This document shows, piece by piece, positions 35,672 to 45,784 of a stretch of DNA of 64,000 nucleotides. Within the stretch, counting starts at the first letter, position 1, and the number at the start of each line of letters is the position of its first letter. The position numbers and the translations under genes were made by a program. The notes under the pieces were generated by a model. The model did no database searches. It saw nothing but the letters and a program-made list of their open reading frames with translations, and had not been told where the DNA came from. Source of the stretch: Halomonas binhaiensis (GTDB lineage Bacteria > Pseudomonadota > Gammaproteobacteria > Pseudomonadales > Halomonadaceae); contig NZ_CP038437.2 in NCBI RefSeq assembly GCF_008329985.2, forward strand, positions 1,178,001 through 1,242,000, read 5' to 3'.

Positions 35672-36148
35672 ATGCAAGACAAGGTATTCGAAAACTTCAA
35701 CGAGCAGACCCGTCAGTTCTTCGAGCCGATGCGCAAGCTCAACTCCCTGATGCTCGACAATATGGAAAAGCTGTCGCAGCACCAGATGGAGTCAATGAAG
35801 CGCTATAGCCAGATGGGCACCGAGCGCATGCGTGATGCGACAGAAATTGCCGATACTGAAGGGTTGCACGACTTCACTACCCGTCAGGCTGAGATGCTCA
35901 ATGAGCTGTCTTCGCAGATGTTGGAAGATGCACGCACCATGAGCGAGATGAGTCTGGAGTTCAAGGCTCAGCTCGAAGCCTTGCTTGCCGAGTCCGGCCA
36001 GGCGTTTGTCGATCAGGTTTCCCAGATGGGCAATCAAGCCAGCGAGGTCGCCCAGCAGATGGGAGAGCAGGCCAGTGAAGCCGTCCAGAAGGCAGCCCCG
36101 AAATCCAGCCCGGCACGCGCTTCCAGCCGCCGCAAGACATCTTCCTGA
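35672..36148 (+). CDS. phaP: Phasin family protein
   Basis: The 158-residue protein is almost entirely amphipathic helix (KVFENFNEQTRQFFEPMRKL, EGLHDFTTRQAEMLNELSSQ), the usual form of PHA granule-coating phasins. It ends in an Ala/Pro/Ser/Arg/Lys tail (about residues 143-158), as in phasins that also touch DNA. AGGAGG is upstream of the ATG. It precedes phaC by about 100 bp. Its likely role is to cover granules and assist the synthase. Confidence 0.9.
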   Translation: MQDKVFENFNEQTRQFFEPMRKLNSLMLDNMEKLSQHQMESMKRYSQMGTERMRDATEIADTEGLHDFTTRQAEMLNELSSQMLEDARTMSEMSLEFKAQLEALLAESGQAFVDQVSQMGNQASEVAQQMGEQASEAVQKAAPKSSPARASSRRKTSS

Positions 36149-36250
36149 GCACGATTTCTGACTTGCAGGCAGAACCGATGCGACAAGGAGGTTGCGTCGC
36201 GCAGAATTCAATCAACAAGAACCCAGCTTTCGTGTGTGCAGGAGGTGGCA

Positions 36251-38089
36251 ATGTTGTCTGGTGACCCGAAGATGTCACAGGATGCAGCTCAGGAGTGGAG
36301 CGACCAGTTATCTGCCTTTGGTGAGCAGTATCAGGCACTGATGGAAGACATGCTGGGCCGCATGATTCCCAGTGAAGCAGCTGATGCCGTGCTGGAAGAT
36401 ATCCGCAACAGCTTTCAGGCGGGGGCAGAGTCGCTGATGAACAATCCGACTCTGCTATGGGAAACACAAACCAAGCTACTGCAGGACCAGTTGGCACTGT
36501 GGCAGCAATCCATGCAGGTGGCCAATGGGGAAAGCGCAGGGGTACCCCTGGCACAGCCGCCGAAGGGAGACCGCCGTTTCAAGGATGAGGCCTGGACGAC
36601 AGAGCCTGCCTACAACGCCATCATGCAGCAGTATCTGCTGTTCTCCGAGACAGTGGAAAGGCTGGTCGGACGCCTGGAAGGCATGACCTCGGGCGACAAG
36701 CGCAATCTGTCGTTCTATGTGCGGCAGATGGTCAATGCCATGTCGCCCACCAACTTCGTTTCCACCAACCCGGAAGTCATGCGCAAGACGCTGGAGACAC
36801 GAGGCCAGAACCTGGTCGATGGTCTAGCCCGCCTGCGGGAAGACCTGGCCAACTCCGCAGAAGGTCTCAACGTTACCATGACTGACCGCAAGGCCTTCGA
36901 AGTCGGCGGGAATATCGCCATCAGCCCTGGTGCGGTGGTGATGGAAAATGAATTGATTCAGCTGATCCAGTACACGCCGAGTACCGAGAAGGTCTTCAAG
37001 ACGCCATTGCTGATCATCCCGCCGTGGATCAACAAGTACTATGTGCTGGATCTGCGCCCAGAGAATTCCATGGTCAAGTGGCTGGTTGACCAGGGACATA
37101 CCGTATTCCTGATTTCCTGGCGCAATCCGGGGCCTCCCCAGAGTGACCTGACCTGGGCAGACTACATGCAGCTTGGCCCCATTGCGGCACTTGAAGGCAT
37201 TGAACAGGCGACAGGTGAGAAGTCGGCTAATTTCCTGTCCTACTGCATTGGTGGAACCCTGGCAGCTTCTACTATGGCCTATCTCACCAGTACTCGTCGT
37301 GGCCGCAAGGTCAAGTCTGTGACCTATATGGCGACGCTGCAGGATTTTCGTGATCCGGGCGAGATCGGTGTCTTTCTCAGTGAGCCTGTATTGCAGGGCA
37401 TCGAGACCAAGCTGGAGAGGGATGGCTACCTGGATGGCCGGGTGATGGCCTATTCCTTCAACCTGTTGCGCGAGAATGATCTGTTCTGGTCATTCTATGT
37501 CAGCAACTACCTCAAGGGGGAAGAGCCGGCAGCCTTCGACCTGCTGTACTGGAATACCGATGGCACCAACCTGCCGGCAGGCACTCACGGTTGGTACCTG
37601 CGTCACTTGTACCAGGAAAATCGCCTGGTGGAACCGGGTGGTGTGGAGCTTGATGGGGTCAAGATCGATCTGCGCAAGGTCTCTACCCCAAGCTATTTCG
37701 TTGCGACCCGGGAAGACCATATTGCCAAGTGGAACAGCAGTTACTACGGTGCATTGTTGCCCAAGGGGCCGGTCACGTTCGTGCTCGGAGGATCCGGTCA
37801 CATTGCCGGAATCGTCAATCCTCCGCACAAGAACAAGTATGGCTACTGGACCAACGATGAGCTGCCGGAGAGCCACGAGGCATGGGTGGCTGGAGCCGAA
37901 GCCCATGAAGGGTCCTGGTGGCCACACTGGCAGGAATGGATGACCGGCAACGGCTATGTCGATGCAGACAAGATGGTTGATGCCCGTCAGCCAGGGGATG
38001 GCGAACTTCCGCTGCTGGAGCCCGCTCCTGGTCGTTACGTCAAGCAGAGCATTCCTGACGTGTTGGGGGAAGCAACCCAGAACGGATGA
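36251..38089 (+). CDS. phaC: Poly(3-hydroxyalkanoate) synthase, class I
   Basis: The enzyme polymerises 3-hydroxyacyl-CoA into polyhydroxyalkanoate on granules. The 612-residue protein has a class I layout: N-terminal domain, then YYVLDLRPENSMVKWLVDQG, the lipase-like box SYCIGGTLAAS with Cys near 332, Asp in TREDHIAKW near 489, and His in GGSGHIAGIVNPP near 517. The start at 36251 follows AGGAGG by five bases. It is the third gene of a DUF6489-phasin-synthase set. A strong terminator follows. Confidence 0.96.
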   Translation: MLSGDPKMSQDAAQEWSDQLSAFGEQYQALMEDMLGRMIPSEAADAVLEDIRNSFQAGAESLMNNPTLLWETQTKLLQDQLALWQQSMQVANGESAGVPLAQPPKGDRRFKDEAWTTEPAYNAIMQQYLLFSETVERLVGRLEGMTSGDKRNLSFYVRQMVNAMSPTNFVSTNPEVMRKTLETRGQNLVDGLARLREDLANSAEGLNVTMTDRKAFEVGGNIAISPGAVVMENELIQLIQYTPSTEKVFKTPLLIIPPWINKYYVLDLRPENSMVKWLVDQGHTVFLISWRNPGPPQSDLTWADYMQLGPIAALEGIEQATGEKSANFLSYCIGGTLAASTMAYLTSTRRGRKVKSVTYMATLQDFRDPGEIGVFLSEPVLQGIETKLERDGYLDGRVMAYSFNLLRENDLFWSFYVSNYLKGEEPAAFDLLYWNTDGTNLPAGTHGWYLRHLYQENRLVEPGGVELDGVKIDLRKVSTPSYFVATREDHIAKWNSSYYGALLPKGPVTFVLGGSGHIAGIVNPPHKNKYGYWTNDELPESHEAWVAGAEAHEGSWWPHWQEWMTGNGYVDADKMVDARQPGDGELPLLEPAPGRYVKQSIPDVLGEATQNG

Positions 38090-38126
38090 ACCGTTCGTCT
38101 ATACAGGCATTTATGCAGTGTTTCAC

Positions 38127-38166
38127 AAAAAGCCCGGATTCTGGTGACCAGAGTCCGGGCTTTTTT
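38127..38166 (+). terminator. Rho-independent terminator of phaC
   Basis: AAAAAGCCCGGA and TCCGGGCTTTTTT form a stem with internal pairing TCTGG/CCAGA, followed by a T-run. It lies just after phaC and before the convergent lnt gene. Confidence 0.9.
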
Positions 38167-38194
38167 GCGATTGACCGCCTGAACAGACCTGGCT

Positions 38195-39736
38195 TCAGGA
38201 CTTGTCGTATCCAGACTGAGTTTGCGCTGATGAATCGGTCTTGGCAGTACTGCCAGAGCGACGATGGATCAATCCAGGTAGCACCAGAAGAGCGGCAAGA
38301 AGCCACACTGGCCAACTTCCGGTGCGAGTGAAAGGTGTCAGTCCCTGCATGGCCTGTACCTGACCGTCGAGGCGTGCAGTTTCGAACTGGGGGGCCTGAT
38401 CGAGGATATTGCCCTGGTCGTCGATGATGGCGGTGATGCCATTGCTGGTGCCACGAATGACGTAACGACCATTTTCCAGTGCGCGCAGGCGGGCCATTTC
38501 GAGGTGTTGATGAGGGCCGAGGGAATCACCGAACCAGCTGTCGTTGGACACGGTGAGCAGAATATCTGACTGGCGAGCACGGCTGGCCACCAGGTCGGAG
38601 TAGATGATCTCGTAACAGATAGCATTGCCGAGGGTGTAGCCTGCCGCATGAATCGGTGGTTGATCGTCTCTTTCCGGGGTCATGGCCGGCATGGGCAGGT
38701 CGAAGAAGGCAATGGCACCGCGCAGCAGACTCTCCAGTGGCAGGTATTCACCGAAAGGCACCAGGTGGGCCTTGCGGTAGTGGCCGCTGGCGTTACCCAT
38801 GCCTACCACGGCGTTATAGAAATTACCGTTCTCGTCACGCTGCAGGATACCCGTGATCAGAGCTGTATCCGGGGACAGTGCCGCCTGGGCACGAGCCAGT
38901 ACGGGTTCAGCTTGATCCTCGAACATGGGCAGGGCGGCTTCGGGCCATATCACCATGTCTGGAGTGCTGCCGTTCCTGTCTCCCTTGACGCCAAGCTGAG
39001 TGGTCAGGCCGAGATAGGTATTGACGGCCTCACGCTGACCCTCGGCACTCCATTTGATTTCCTGTGGCAGGTTACCTTGCAGCAGGCTGACCTTGAGGGG
39101 CTCGCCCTTGGCGGTGGTCCAGTGGTTCGGCAGAACCAAGGGAATCAACCACGCGACGACCAGTGGGGCGAGAGCCAGCCAACGGCCACGACACGCTTGC
39201 ACGAGCAGGGCACCGCTCAAGGCGATGACCAGGGAAAGCAGGTAGACACCACCGATGGGTGCCAGGCTGGCCAGAGGCGAGTTCACCTGGCTGGTGCCAA
39301 GCAGCAGCCAGGGAAAGCCGGTGAACAGCCAGGTACGCAGCCACTCCATCAGCACCCAGGTGCCGGCAAAGGTGAGCACGCTAAAATGTTGACCGCAGAA
39401 GCGCCGATACAGGCCAAGGGGCACAGCAATGAACAATGCCATGCAGGCCACGAACAGGCTGGTCAGGAAGAAGGCCAAGGGGGCACTGGTGTAGCCGTAC
39501 TCGTGGATCGAGACGTATACCCAGGACGCCCCGGTGCCGAACAGCCCCAGGCCATACATCCAGCCGCGCATGAAGGCCTGACGGCCGTTCTGGCGAGAGA
39601 GACCGGCATACATCAAGGCGGCAGCAACAGGAGCCAGCCACCAGTGGGAAAAGGGTGCAGAAGCCAGGGTTGTCAGGCCTCCGGCAATGACGGCGGCGGC
39701 GTAACTGGCCCGGCCGCTGAACAGACGCTCCAGCAT
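38195..39736 (-). CDS. lnt: Apolipoprotein N-acyltransferase Lnt
   Basis: Lnt adds the third acyl chain to outer-membrane lipoproteins in the inner membrane. The 513-residue protein has about six N-terminal spans followed by a nitrilase-like periplasmic domain. The triad is visible: Glu in VIWPEAALP, Lys in YRKAHLVPFGEYLPL, and Cys in GNAICYEIIYSDL. The later FGDSLGPHQHLEMARLRALE is characteristic. It heads down to end toward phaC and sits upstream of corC, ybeY and phoH on the minus strand, the common order. Confidence 0.96.
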   Translation of the reverse strand: MLERLFSGRASYAAAVIAGGLTTLASAPFSHWWLAPVAAALMYAGLSRQNGRQAFMRGWMYGLGLFGTGASWVYVSIHEYGYTSAPLAFFLTSLFVACMALFIAVPLGLYRRFCGQHFSVLTFAGTWVLMEWLRTWLFTGFPWLLLGTSQVNSPLASLAPIGGVYLLSLVIALSGALLVQACRGRWLALAPLVVAWLIPLVLPNHWTTAKGEPLKVSLLQGNLPQEIKWSAEGQREAVNTYLGLTTQLGVKGDRNGSTPDMVIWPEAALPMFEDQAEPVLARAQAALSPDTALITGILQRDENGNFYNAVVGMGNASGHYRKAHLVPFGEYLPLESLLRGAIAFFDLPMPAMTPERDDQPPIHAAGYTLGNAICYEIIYSDLVASRARQSDILLTVSNDSWFGDSLGPHQHLEMARLRALENGRYVIRGTSNGITAIIDDQGNILDQAPQFETARLDGQVQAMQGLTPFTRTGSWPVWLLAALLVLPGLIHRRSGSTAKTDSSAQTQSGYDKS

Positions 39737-39798
39737 GTGGATCCATCCTCAAGAAAGTGGGGCGAGTGAGAATAGACCGTCACCTGGACGGTCTTGGG

Positions 39799-40665
39799 TC
39801 ATTCGTCGTCAGCGGGAGCCGCAGGCTCCATCTCCAGCAGACGAATGCGACGATTATCGGCGTTGAGCACAGTAAAGCGCCAGTTGCCGATGGTGGCGTG
39901 TTCGCCTCGGCTGGGCAGATGGCCGAAACGCTGCATGACCAGGCCGCCGAGGGTGTCAAACTCATCGTCGGGAAAGTGAGTGTTGAAGCGCTCGTTGAAA
40001 TCCTCGATGGGAGTCAGGGCGCGGACGGCATAGCGATTGTCGCCCAGGTCACGGATATCCACTTCCTCATCGATATCGTGCTCATCTTCAATGTCGCCAA
40101 CGATTTCTTCGAGGATGTCTTCAATGGTAATGATGCCTGCGGTGCCGCCGTACTCATCCACCACAATGGCCATGTGATTGCGAGTATCGCGGAATTCCTT
40201 GAGCAGACTGTTGAGGCGCTTGGATTCCGGCACGAACATGGCCGGGCGCAGGACTTCTTCGAGCTTGAAAGGGAGAACGTTGTCTTTGCTGTGGAGCAGC
40301 GGAAGGAGGTCCTTGACCAGCAGGATGCCTTTGACTTCATCCAGGTTTTCGCCAATGACCGGATAACGAGAATGTGCCGTTTCCAGGATGATCGGAAGAT
40401 AGTCTTCCAGAGGCTGGTCGATTTCGATGGCGGTGACCTGGGAGCGTGGGATCAGGACTTCTCGGACCTGCTGATCGCTGATGTTGAGCGCGCCCTCTAT
40501 GATGGTCAGGGAATCCTGTTCGAGCTTCAGCCGGGTGGCAGCCTCGCGCAGGAAGTCACGGAGCTCAGCACGCGAGCTGGGTTCATCACTGTCGCTGGAA
40601 AGGGCGCTGAAGAGTTTTTCGAGCCAGGACCTGCTGCCCTGGCTACTCGATCGGTCTTCGCTCAT
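39799..40665 (-). CDS. corC: CorC/HlyC family CBS-domain protein
   Basis: This 288-residue protein carries two CBS domains ([20 protein letters not shown], then [20 protein letters not shown] and [20 protein letters not shown]) and a C-terminal CorC-HlyC domain ending RIRLLEME. It lacks the DUF21 membrane part, like E. coli CorC. Possible function is magnesium and cobalt efflux or regulation of it. Its ATG overlaps the ybeY stop by four bases. The gene lies 62 bp upstream of lnt. Confidence 0.93.
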   Translation of the reverse strand: MSEDRSSSQGSRSWLEKLFSALSSDSDEPSSRAELRDFLREAATRLKLEQDSLTIIEGALNISDQQVREVLIPRSQVTAIEIDQPLEDYLPIILETAHSRYPVIGENLDEVKGILLVKDLLPLLHSKDNVLPFKLEEVLRPAMFVPESKRLNSLLKEFRDTRNHMAIVVDEYGGTAGIITIEDILEEIVGDIEDEHDIDEEVDIRDLGDNRYAVRALTPIEDFNERFNTHFPDDEFDTLGGLVMQRFGHLPSRGEHATIGNWRFTVLNADNRRIRLLEMEPAAPADDE

Positions 40666-41141
40666 GCGTTGGTTCTCTCGTCCTCACTTGCATAGGGGTC
40701 GGCGATACCTAAGCCGGCCAGGATCTCTCGTTCAAGGCCTTCCATGTGCTCGGCCTCGTCGTCCTCGATATGGTCATACCCCAGCAGGTGCAGGGTGCCA
40801 TGTATTACCATATGAGCGTAGTGCTGCGTCAGGGTCTTGTCTTGTTCAGTGGCTTCCAGGGCAACGACTGGATGACAGATGATCAGATCACCGAGCAGTG
40901 GCAGTTCCAGGCCTTCAGGTGCTTCAAAGGGGAATGACAGCACATTGGTTGGCTTGTCCTTGCCGCGATAGTCGCGGTTCAGGCTCTGGCTCTCATCATT
41001 GTCCACGAAACGTATCGTAAGTTCCGTATTCTGCTGATTCGGGTGTCGGGTGAGCACAGCATTGACCCAACGCTCCAGGCTAGCCTGATTCGGCAAATCG
41101 GTCGCAGCAATGGCGACCTGGCGGTCGACAGTCGCACTCAC
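40662..41141 (-). CDS. ybeY: Endoribonuclease YbeY
   Basis: YbeY is a zinc-dependent endoribonuclease for 16S rRNA maturation and ribosome quality control. The 159-residue protein has the metal motif [20 protein letters not shown] (H-x3-H-x5-H), and the family strand [20 protein letters not shown]. The start is a GTG at 41141 that overlaps the phoH stop. Length is normal. Confidence 0.95.
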   Translation of the reverse strand: MSATVDRQVAIAATDLPNQASLERWVNAVLTRHPNQQNTELTIRFVDNDESQSLNRDYRGKDKPTNVLSFPFEAPEGLELPLLGDLIICHPVVALEATEQDKTLTQHYAHMVIHGTLHLLGYDHIEDDEAEHMEGLEREILAGLGIADPYASEDERTNA

Positions 41142-42256
41142 GACGATGCTTCCCTGGATGAGTCGCTGGCCTGTTCCTGACGCCCGTTTCGCTTCTCTTG
41201 GGCCGCAGCGGCACGCTGCTGTTCCCGAATCTCGCGCTGGGCACGCTCCTCGACTTCCTGGTCAGCTTCGAACTGCTCGTAGGCTTCGATGATGCGCTGA
41301 ACCAATGGGTGGCGCACCACATCCTTGGAAGCAAAGTGAGTGACCCCGATTCCGGAAGTACCCTTGAGTACGTCGAGCACCTGGATCAGCCCTGAGTGCT
41401 GTCCACGAGGCAAGTCCACCTGGGTGACGTCACCGGTGATCACGGCCGTGGAACCGAAGCCGATACGGGTCAGGAACATCTTCATTTGCTCGCGCGTGGT
41501 GTTCTGGCTCTCGTCGAGAATAATGAAGGAGTCGTTGAGCGTTCGCCCGCGCATGTAGGCCAGCGGGGCGATCTCGATCACCTGGCGTTCGATCAGCTTG
41601 CCGACCTGCTCGAAGCCGATCATTTCATAAAGGGCGTCGTACAGCGGTCGCAGATAAGGGTCGATCTTCTGTGCCAGGTCACCGGGCAGGAAACCTAGTT
41701 TCTCACCGGCTTCCACTGCCGGGCGTACCAGAAGAATGCGACGCACCTGCTGCTGGTTGAGCGCTTCTACTGCGGCAGCCACGGCCAGGTAAGTCTTGCC
41801 GGTACCCGCGGGGCCGATACCGAAGTTGATATCGTATTGGCGGATATTGGCGACATAACCTTGCTGGTTGAACCCGCGAGGCTTGACTACCAAGCGTGGA
41901 GTACGAATCAGTACCTCGCCGGCAGTCTCGTTGCCATCATCCTCTTCCAGAGACTCAAGCCCGGCTTCCTGCAGGAACAGGTGTACGCTATCTGGCGTCA
42001 GCTCAGCGGCTTCAGCTTCGCGATATAGCTGCTCGACCACGTTGGCAGCGGCCTTGACCTGGGAGGTGGGACCGGCGAGCTGGAAGATGTTGCCGCGGTT
42101 TCTCAGGGTCACGCCGAGTCGTTCTTCGATCAGCTTGAGATGTTCGTCACGCTGACCACAGAGGTTGGCCAAGCGGCGTGGCTCGTTGGGTTCGAGATTG
42201 AGCGTGATGATGCGATTGGCCTGGGAAGATGGCTGGCTCAAGACAGAGTGGTCCAT
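41138..42256 (-). CDS. ybeZ: PhoH-family ATPase (YbeZ)
   Basis: This 372-residue PhoH-like protein has a KH-like N-terminal part and an ATPase domain with Walker [18 protein letters not shown] near residue 150. Walker B is [20 protein letters not shown], followed by [20 protein letters not shown]. It partners with YbeY in RNA metabolism. The C-terminal tail is Gln/Arg-rich. Gene order miaB-ybeZ-ybeY-corC-lnt matches the gammaproteobacterial norm. Confidence 0.94.
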   Translation of the reverse strand: MDHSVLSQPSSQANRIITLNLEPNEPRRLANLCGQRDEHLKLIEERLGVTLRNRGNIFQLAGPTSQVKAAANVVEQLYREAEAAELTPDSVHLFLQEAGLESLEEDDGNETAGEVLIRTPRLVVKPRGFNQQGYVANIRQYDINFGIGPAGTGKTYLAVAAAVEALNQQQVRRILLVRPAVEAGEKLGFLPGDLAQKIDPYLRPLYDALYEMIGFEQVGKLIERQVIEIAPLAYMRGRTLNDSFIILDESQNTTREQMKMFLTRIGFGSTAVITGDVTQVDLPRGQHSGLIQVLDVLKGTSGIGVTHFASKDVVRHPLVQRIIEAYEQFEADQEVEERAQREIREQQRAAAAQEKRNGRQEQASDSSREASS

Positions 42257-42350
42257 GCGTTGGTGGTAGGTAATTGGCGTCAGCTGTCAGATTACTGCCC
42301 TGACCTAGGCCAGGGCAATGCTATAGCAGGACGATCTTAGTTGGACTTGA

Positions 42351-43694
42351 TCAGAAACGCTCAGCAGAGGCAAGTTCTCCGCGCAAGGAGTTGGGCAATG
42401 CCTCGGTAATCTCCACATCAACGAAGTAACCGATCAGCTCGGTCGGATTGGCCGCCCGGAAGTTGACCACTCGGTTGTTTTCGGTACGGCCGGACAGCTG
42501 CCCTGGATCCTTGGATGAGAAACCAGTGACCAGAATACGCTGAGTGGTACCGACCATGCGACGGCTGATCTGCATGGCTTGCTGGTTGATGCGTTCCTGC
42601 AGTATAGCCAGACGCTGCTTCTTTATTTCCTCCGGAGTATCGTCCGGCAAACTTGCTGCCGGAGTTCCCGGGCGGGCGGAATAAACGAAGCTGAAGGAAG
42701 CATCGAAGCCAATACGATGGATCAGGTCCATGGTGGACAGGAAGTCTTCTTCCGTTTCCCCCGGGAAGCCGATGATGAAGTCGGAGGAAAAGCTGATGTC
42801 CGGACGCAGGGCGCGGATACGTTCCATCTTGTCGACATACTCCTCGACCGTATGGCCACGCTTCATCGCTGCCAGGATTCGGTCGGAGCCGGCCTGTACC
42901 GGCAGGTGCAGGTGACTGACCAACTCGGGAATCTCGCCATAGGCTTCAATCAGACTATCGCTGAACTCCACGGGGTGCGAAGTGGTGAAGCGGATGCGAT
43001 CGATGCCATCCACTGTGGCAATGCAGGCAATCAGTTCCGCCAGATCGAGTTCATCGCCATCTTCATTGATACCGCAATAGGCGTTGACGTTCTGACCCAG
43101 CAAGTTGATCTCGCGTACGCCCTGGTCGGCCAGGTGGAAGACCTCGTCCATCACGGCCTCGAAGGGGCGCGATACCTCTTCACCACGGGTATAGGGAACA
43201 ACGCAGAAGGTGCAATACTTGGAGCAACCTTCCATGACCGAGACGAAGGCTGTTGCGCCATCGGAACTTGGCTTGGGCAGGTGATCGAACTTCTCGATTT
43301 CCGGGAAGGTGACATCGACCACGGATATCTGGTTGTCACGGCTGGCATCAAGCATGGAAGGCACGCGGTGCAGCGTCTGAGGACCGAAGACCATGTCCAC
43401 ATGCGGTGCCCGCTTGCGGATGGCCTCGCCTTCCTGGCTGGCCACACACCCCCCCACGCCAATCACCAGGTCGGGGTTGGCTTCCTTGAGCTTTTTCCAG
43501 CGGCCGAGCTGATGGAATACCTTTTCCTGGGCCTTTTCACGGATAGAGCAGGTGTTGAGCAGAATGACATCCGCATCCTGTTCGTTGTCAGTCAGCTCCA
43601 TCTGATGAGATTCACCGAGCAGATCCGCCATGCGTGCGGAGTCATACTCGTTCATCTGGCAGCCGTGGGTCTTGATGAATAGTTTCTTCGTCAT
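42351..43694 (-). CDS. miaB: tRNA-2-methylthio-N6-dimethylallyladenosine synthase MiaB
   Basis: MiaB is a radical-SAM enzyme that methylthiolates A37 of certain tRNAs. The 447-residue protein starts [20 protein letters not shown]. It has N-terminal Fe-S cysteines ([28 protein letters not shown]) and the radical-SAM motif CSKYCTFC near residue 157. A TRAM domain ends the protein ([20 protein letters not shown]). The start at 43694 is the normal MiaB N-terminus; a longer in-frame extension is not conserved-looking. It heads the ybeZ operon region. Confidence 0.96.
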   Translation of the reverse strand: MTKKLFIKTHGCQMNEYDSARMADLLGESHQMELTDNEQDADVILLNTCSIREKAQEKVFHQLGRWKKLKEANPDLVIGVGGCVASQEGEAIRKRAPHVDMVFGPQTLHRVPSMLDASRDNQISVVDVTFPEIEKFDHLPKPSSDGATAFVSVMEGCSKYCTFCVVPYTRGEEVSRPFEAVMDEVFHLADQGVREINLLGQNVNAYCGINEDGDELDLAELIACIATVDGIDRIRFTTSHPVEFSDSLIEAYGEIPELVSHLHLPVQAGSDRILAAMKRGHTVEEYVDKMERIRALRPDISFSSDFIIGFPGETEEDFLSTMDLIHRIGFDASFSFVYSARPGTPAASLPDDTPEEIKKQRLAILQERINQQAMQISRRMVGTTQRILVTGFSSKDPGQLSGRTENNRVVNFRAANPTELIGYFVDVEITEALPNSLRGELASAERF

Positions 43695-44190
43695 GGGATT
43701 CTGGAAAACACCGGAGGTGCGTATCGACGGAGGTGAATGGCTTGCGAGTGCGAGAAACGTTACCGTTGCTGGCGTCATGAACGATCGCCGAGAAACAGCG
43801 ATATATCGCGAGTGGCAAATGAATACTGTGGTTAGACAGGCACCACCAAGGAAACACTGCATGAATGCCCGCGCTTCAGGCGATCTGCGCCGGGCATGCT
43901 CGTCGAATCGATTCGTTCAGTATTTCCCTGACGCCGCGGCAACCGTCGGCGGAGTTTCTCGATGGGCCAATGTATCTGGTGGCGCATTATACTCGCCGGA
44001 TGAGACAGGGGCCAGCATCGGTAGAAACAGACGCCGATCATTATGGTAGTCTTGCCCATCGAGATGACAGGTCTGGCGAATGCTGCTGGCGATAAAGCCT
44101 GGTCAGATAATGACCGATTTGTGCTCAGGGCAGGGCTTCCGCCGCTCTTGTCGTGGTTTCCAGCGGTTTTCCCGATAGTTGTCCACAGAA
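43695..44190. other. Long intergenic region upstream of miaB
   Basis: No gene is supported here. Open frames have no ribosome sites and unlikely composition. miaB promoter elements should lie near 43695-43860. No tRNA-like cloverleaf was found. Confidence 0.5.
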
Positions 44191-44280
44191 GTTGTGGAAT
44201 ACTTGGTTGTGAAATACCTGGTTGTGAAATACCTGGTTGTGAAATACCCGGTTGTGGAATACCTGGTTGTGGAATACCTG
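44191..44280. repeat. Six-copy 15-bp minisatellite
   Basis: Six head-to-tail units of the type GTTGTGGAATACCTG start at 44191, 44206, 44221, 44236, 44251 and 44266. They differ at one or two positions (G/A at 7, C/T at 13). Being 15 bp they keep every reading frame open, so overlapping frames appear on both strands. The array lies about 200 bp upstream of the SH3-domain gene. Confidence 0.93.
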
Positions 44281-44486
44281 GATGCGATGGCAGGGCATGA
44301 CTCGCGCTGGGTCGATGCAAGGAAATGGCCAGTGTGAGAAGACTGTACTTGAGCGAGCACGCTGAGCGGTCGAGTTGGATAGATCGGTCTTGAAAGACTA
44401 GTGTGAAAAATTTTGTAGGAAAGGTTTCGCATGGGTAGCTTGGAAAGGCAGTTGCCATTCGAGCCTAGGATAGCCAGGAACAGGGC

Positions 44487-45110
44487 ATGAAAACGATTCT
44501 CAAGACTTTGACACTGGGTACAGTGCTCTCCGCCATGGCCATGCCGGTGGTGGCTCAACAGGACGATACCAGCCGTTGGGTGTCGGATGAACTGTCTACC
44601 TTTGTGCGCAGTGGGCCGACCGACCGTTATCGCATTGTGGGCACGTTGACAGCCGGACAACCGGTGACGCTGCTTTCTACCAATGGCGAATATTCCGAAG
44701 TGCGTAGCGAAAGCGGCGATGTGGTCTGGGTACAGAGCAAGGAACTGCAAGAGGAGCCCAGCGCCCAGGACCAGCTTCCTGAGCTGCAGGACAGGGTCAA
44801 GGCACTGACCAGCGAGCTCGATGGCATCAATGACACCTGGGAAAAACGCACCAGCGCCATGCGTGACAATCTGGCGGTGCGTGAACAGCGTATCAATGAG
44901 CTGGAGGCACGAAACCAGGAGCTGGAAAGCGCCAATGCTGCCATTGGCCAGGCCAATCGGAAGCTCGAGGCTCGTCTTGATACTCAGAAAGAAGACTTGC
45001 TGATGCGCTACTTCATGTATGGCGGCGGTGTCGCTGGAGCCGGGTTGGTGGTTGGCCTGCTGGTGCCTCATCTGCCACGGCGTCGTCGCAAGCGCGATCG
45101 CTGGTTCTGA
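44487..45110 (+). CDS. TIGR04211-family SH3 domain protein (YgiM-like)
   Basis: The 207-residue protein has a signal peptide (MKTILKTLTLGTVLSAMAMP, cut near VVAQ) and an SH3b domain (RSGPTDRYRIVGTLTAGQPV, then SEVRSESGDVVWVQSKEL). A coiled coil of about 80 residues follows, then a C-terminal membrane span and Arg-rich end. That matches TIGR04211/YgiM, thought to act at the cell envelope. The following methyltransferase gene starts 13 bp after its stop. Confidence 0.9.
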   Translation: MKTILKTLTLGTVLSAMAMPVVAQQDDTSRWVSDELSTFVRSGPTDRYRIVGTLTAGQPVTLLSTNGEYSEVRSESGDVVWVQSKELQEEPSAQDQLPELQDRVKALTSELDGINDTWEKRTSAMRDNLAVREQRINELEARNQELESANAAIGQANRKLEARLDTQKEDLLMRYFMYGGGVAGAGLVVGLLVPHLPRRRRKRDRWF

Positions 45111-45123
45111 TACGGGGCTTGTG

Positions 45124-45756
45124 ATGCAGGAAGACTGGCTCAAGCGCTGGGAAGAAGGCCGCATCGGTTTTCATCGCGATAGTGTCCATCCAACCTTGGT
45201 GCGGCATTGGCCGACGTTGGGTGTTGCACCTGGCTCCAAGGTGCTGGTGCCGATGTGTGGCAAGAGCCTGGATATGCGTTGGCTTGCTGAGAAACAGCAC
45301 CCGGTTCTTGGCATCGAGCTTTCGATGCTGGCGCTGGAGCAGTTTGTATCGGAGGGCTCAGGAGATGTGGCGCGCTATCAACATACGGGTTTCTCGGTCA
45401 TGCGCCAGGGAAACATCGAATTGTGGTGCGGTGACTTTTTTCACTTCCACATCCAACAGGCTGCAGAGGTTGGTGCCTTCTATGACCGTGCGGCCCTGAT
45501 TGCGTTGCCCGAGGCAACGCGTCAGCGTTATGCCTTTCACATGGCTCAGCTGGTACCGCCGGGAACGCCAGGGTTGTTGATCAGCCTGGCTCGTCCTGAA
45601 CCTCATGGACCTCCTTTCAATGTAACGTCCGATGAAGTGCAGCGCCTGTTCGCGCCTAACTTCACCATCACGCATCTGGGAGATGGTGAAGTCGAGCCTA
45701 ATGGCTTTCAGGAAAGTGCATGGGCCCTGGTGCGTCGAGGGCCCATCGAATCATGA
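45124..45756 (+). CDS. tpm: Thiopurine S-methyltransferase
   Basis: This 210-residue SAM-dependent methyltransferase begins MQEDWLKRWEEGRIGFHRDS, the TPMT signature. VLVPMCGKSLDMRWLAEKQH is the SAM-binding segment, and WCGDFFHFHIQQAAEVGAFY and DRAALIALPEATRQRYAFHM follow. Bacterial Tpm enzymes methylate thiopurines and tellurite or selenite. The ATG at 45124 is preferred; a GTG just before it is possible. The upstream gene is 13 bp away. Confidence 0.94.
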   Translation: MQEDWLKRWEEGRIGFHRDSVHPTLVRHWPTLGVAPGSKVLVPMCGKSLDMRWLAEKQHPVLGIELSMLALEQFVSEGSGDVARYQHTGFSVMRQGNIELWCGDFFHFHIQQAAEVGAFYDRAALIALPEATRQRYAFHMAQLVPPGTPGLLISLARPEPHGPPFNVTSDEVQRLFAPNFTITHLGDGEVEPNGFQESAWALVRRGPIES

Positions 45757-45784
45757 TGATGGCCTGGCGATCTTCGCCTGCGAT

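Noticed and set aside
44179..44337. Plus-strand frame of about 52 codons reading VVEYL repeats from a TTG
   Set aside because: It has no ribosome site and the repeats alone make it open.
43832..44458. Long minus-strand open frame of about 208 codons with PGISQ-type repeats
   Set aside because: It is a by-product of the 15-bp array, which stays open in all frames; no ribosome site and no protein-like context.
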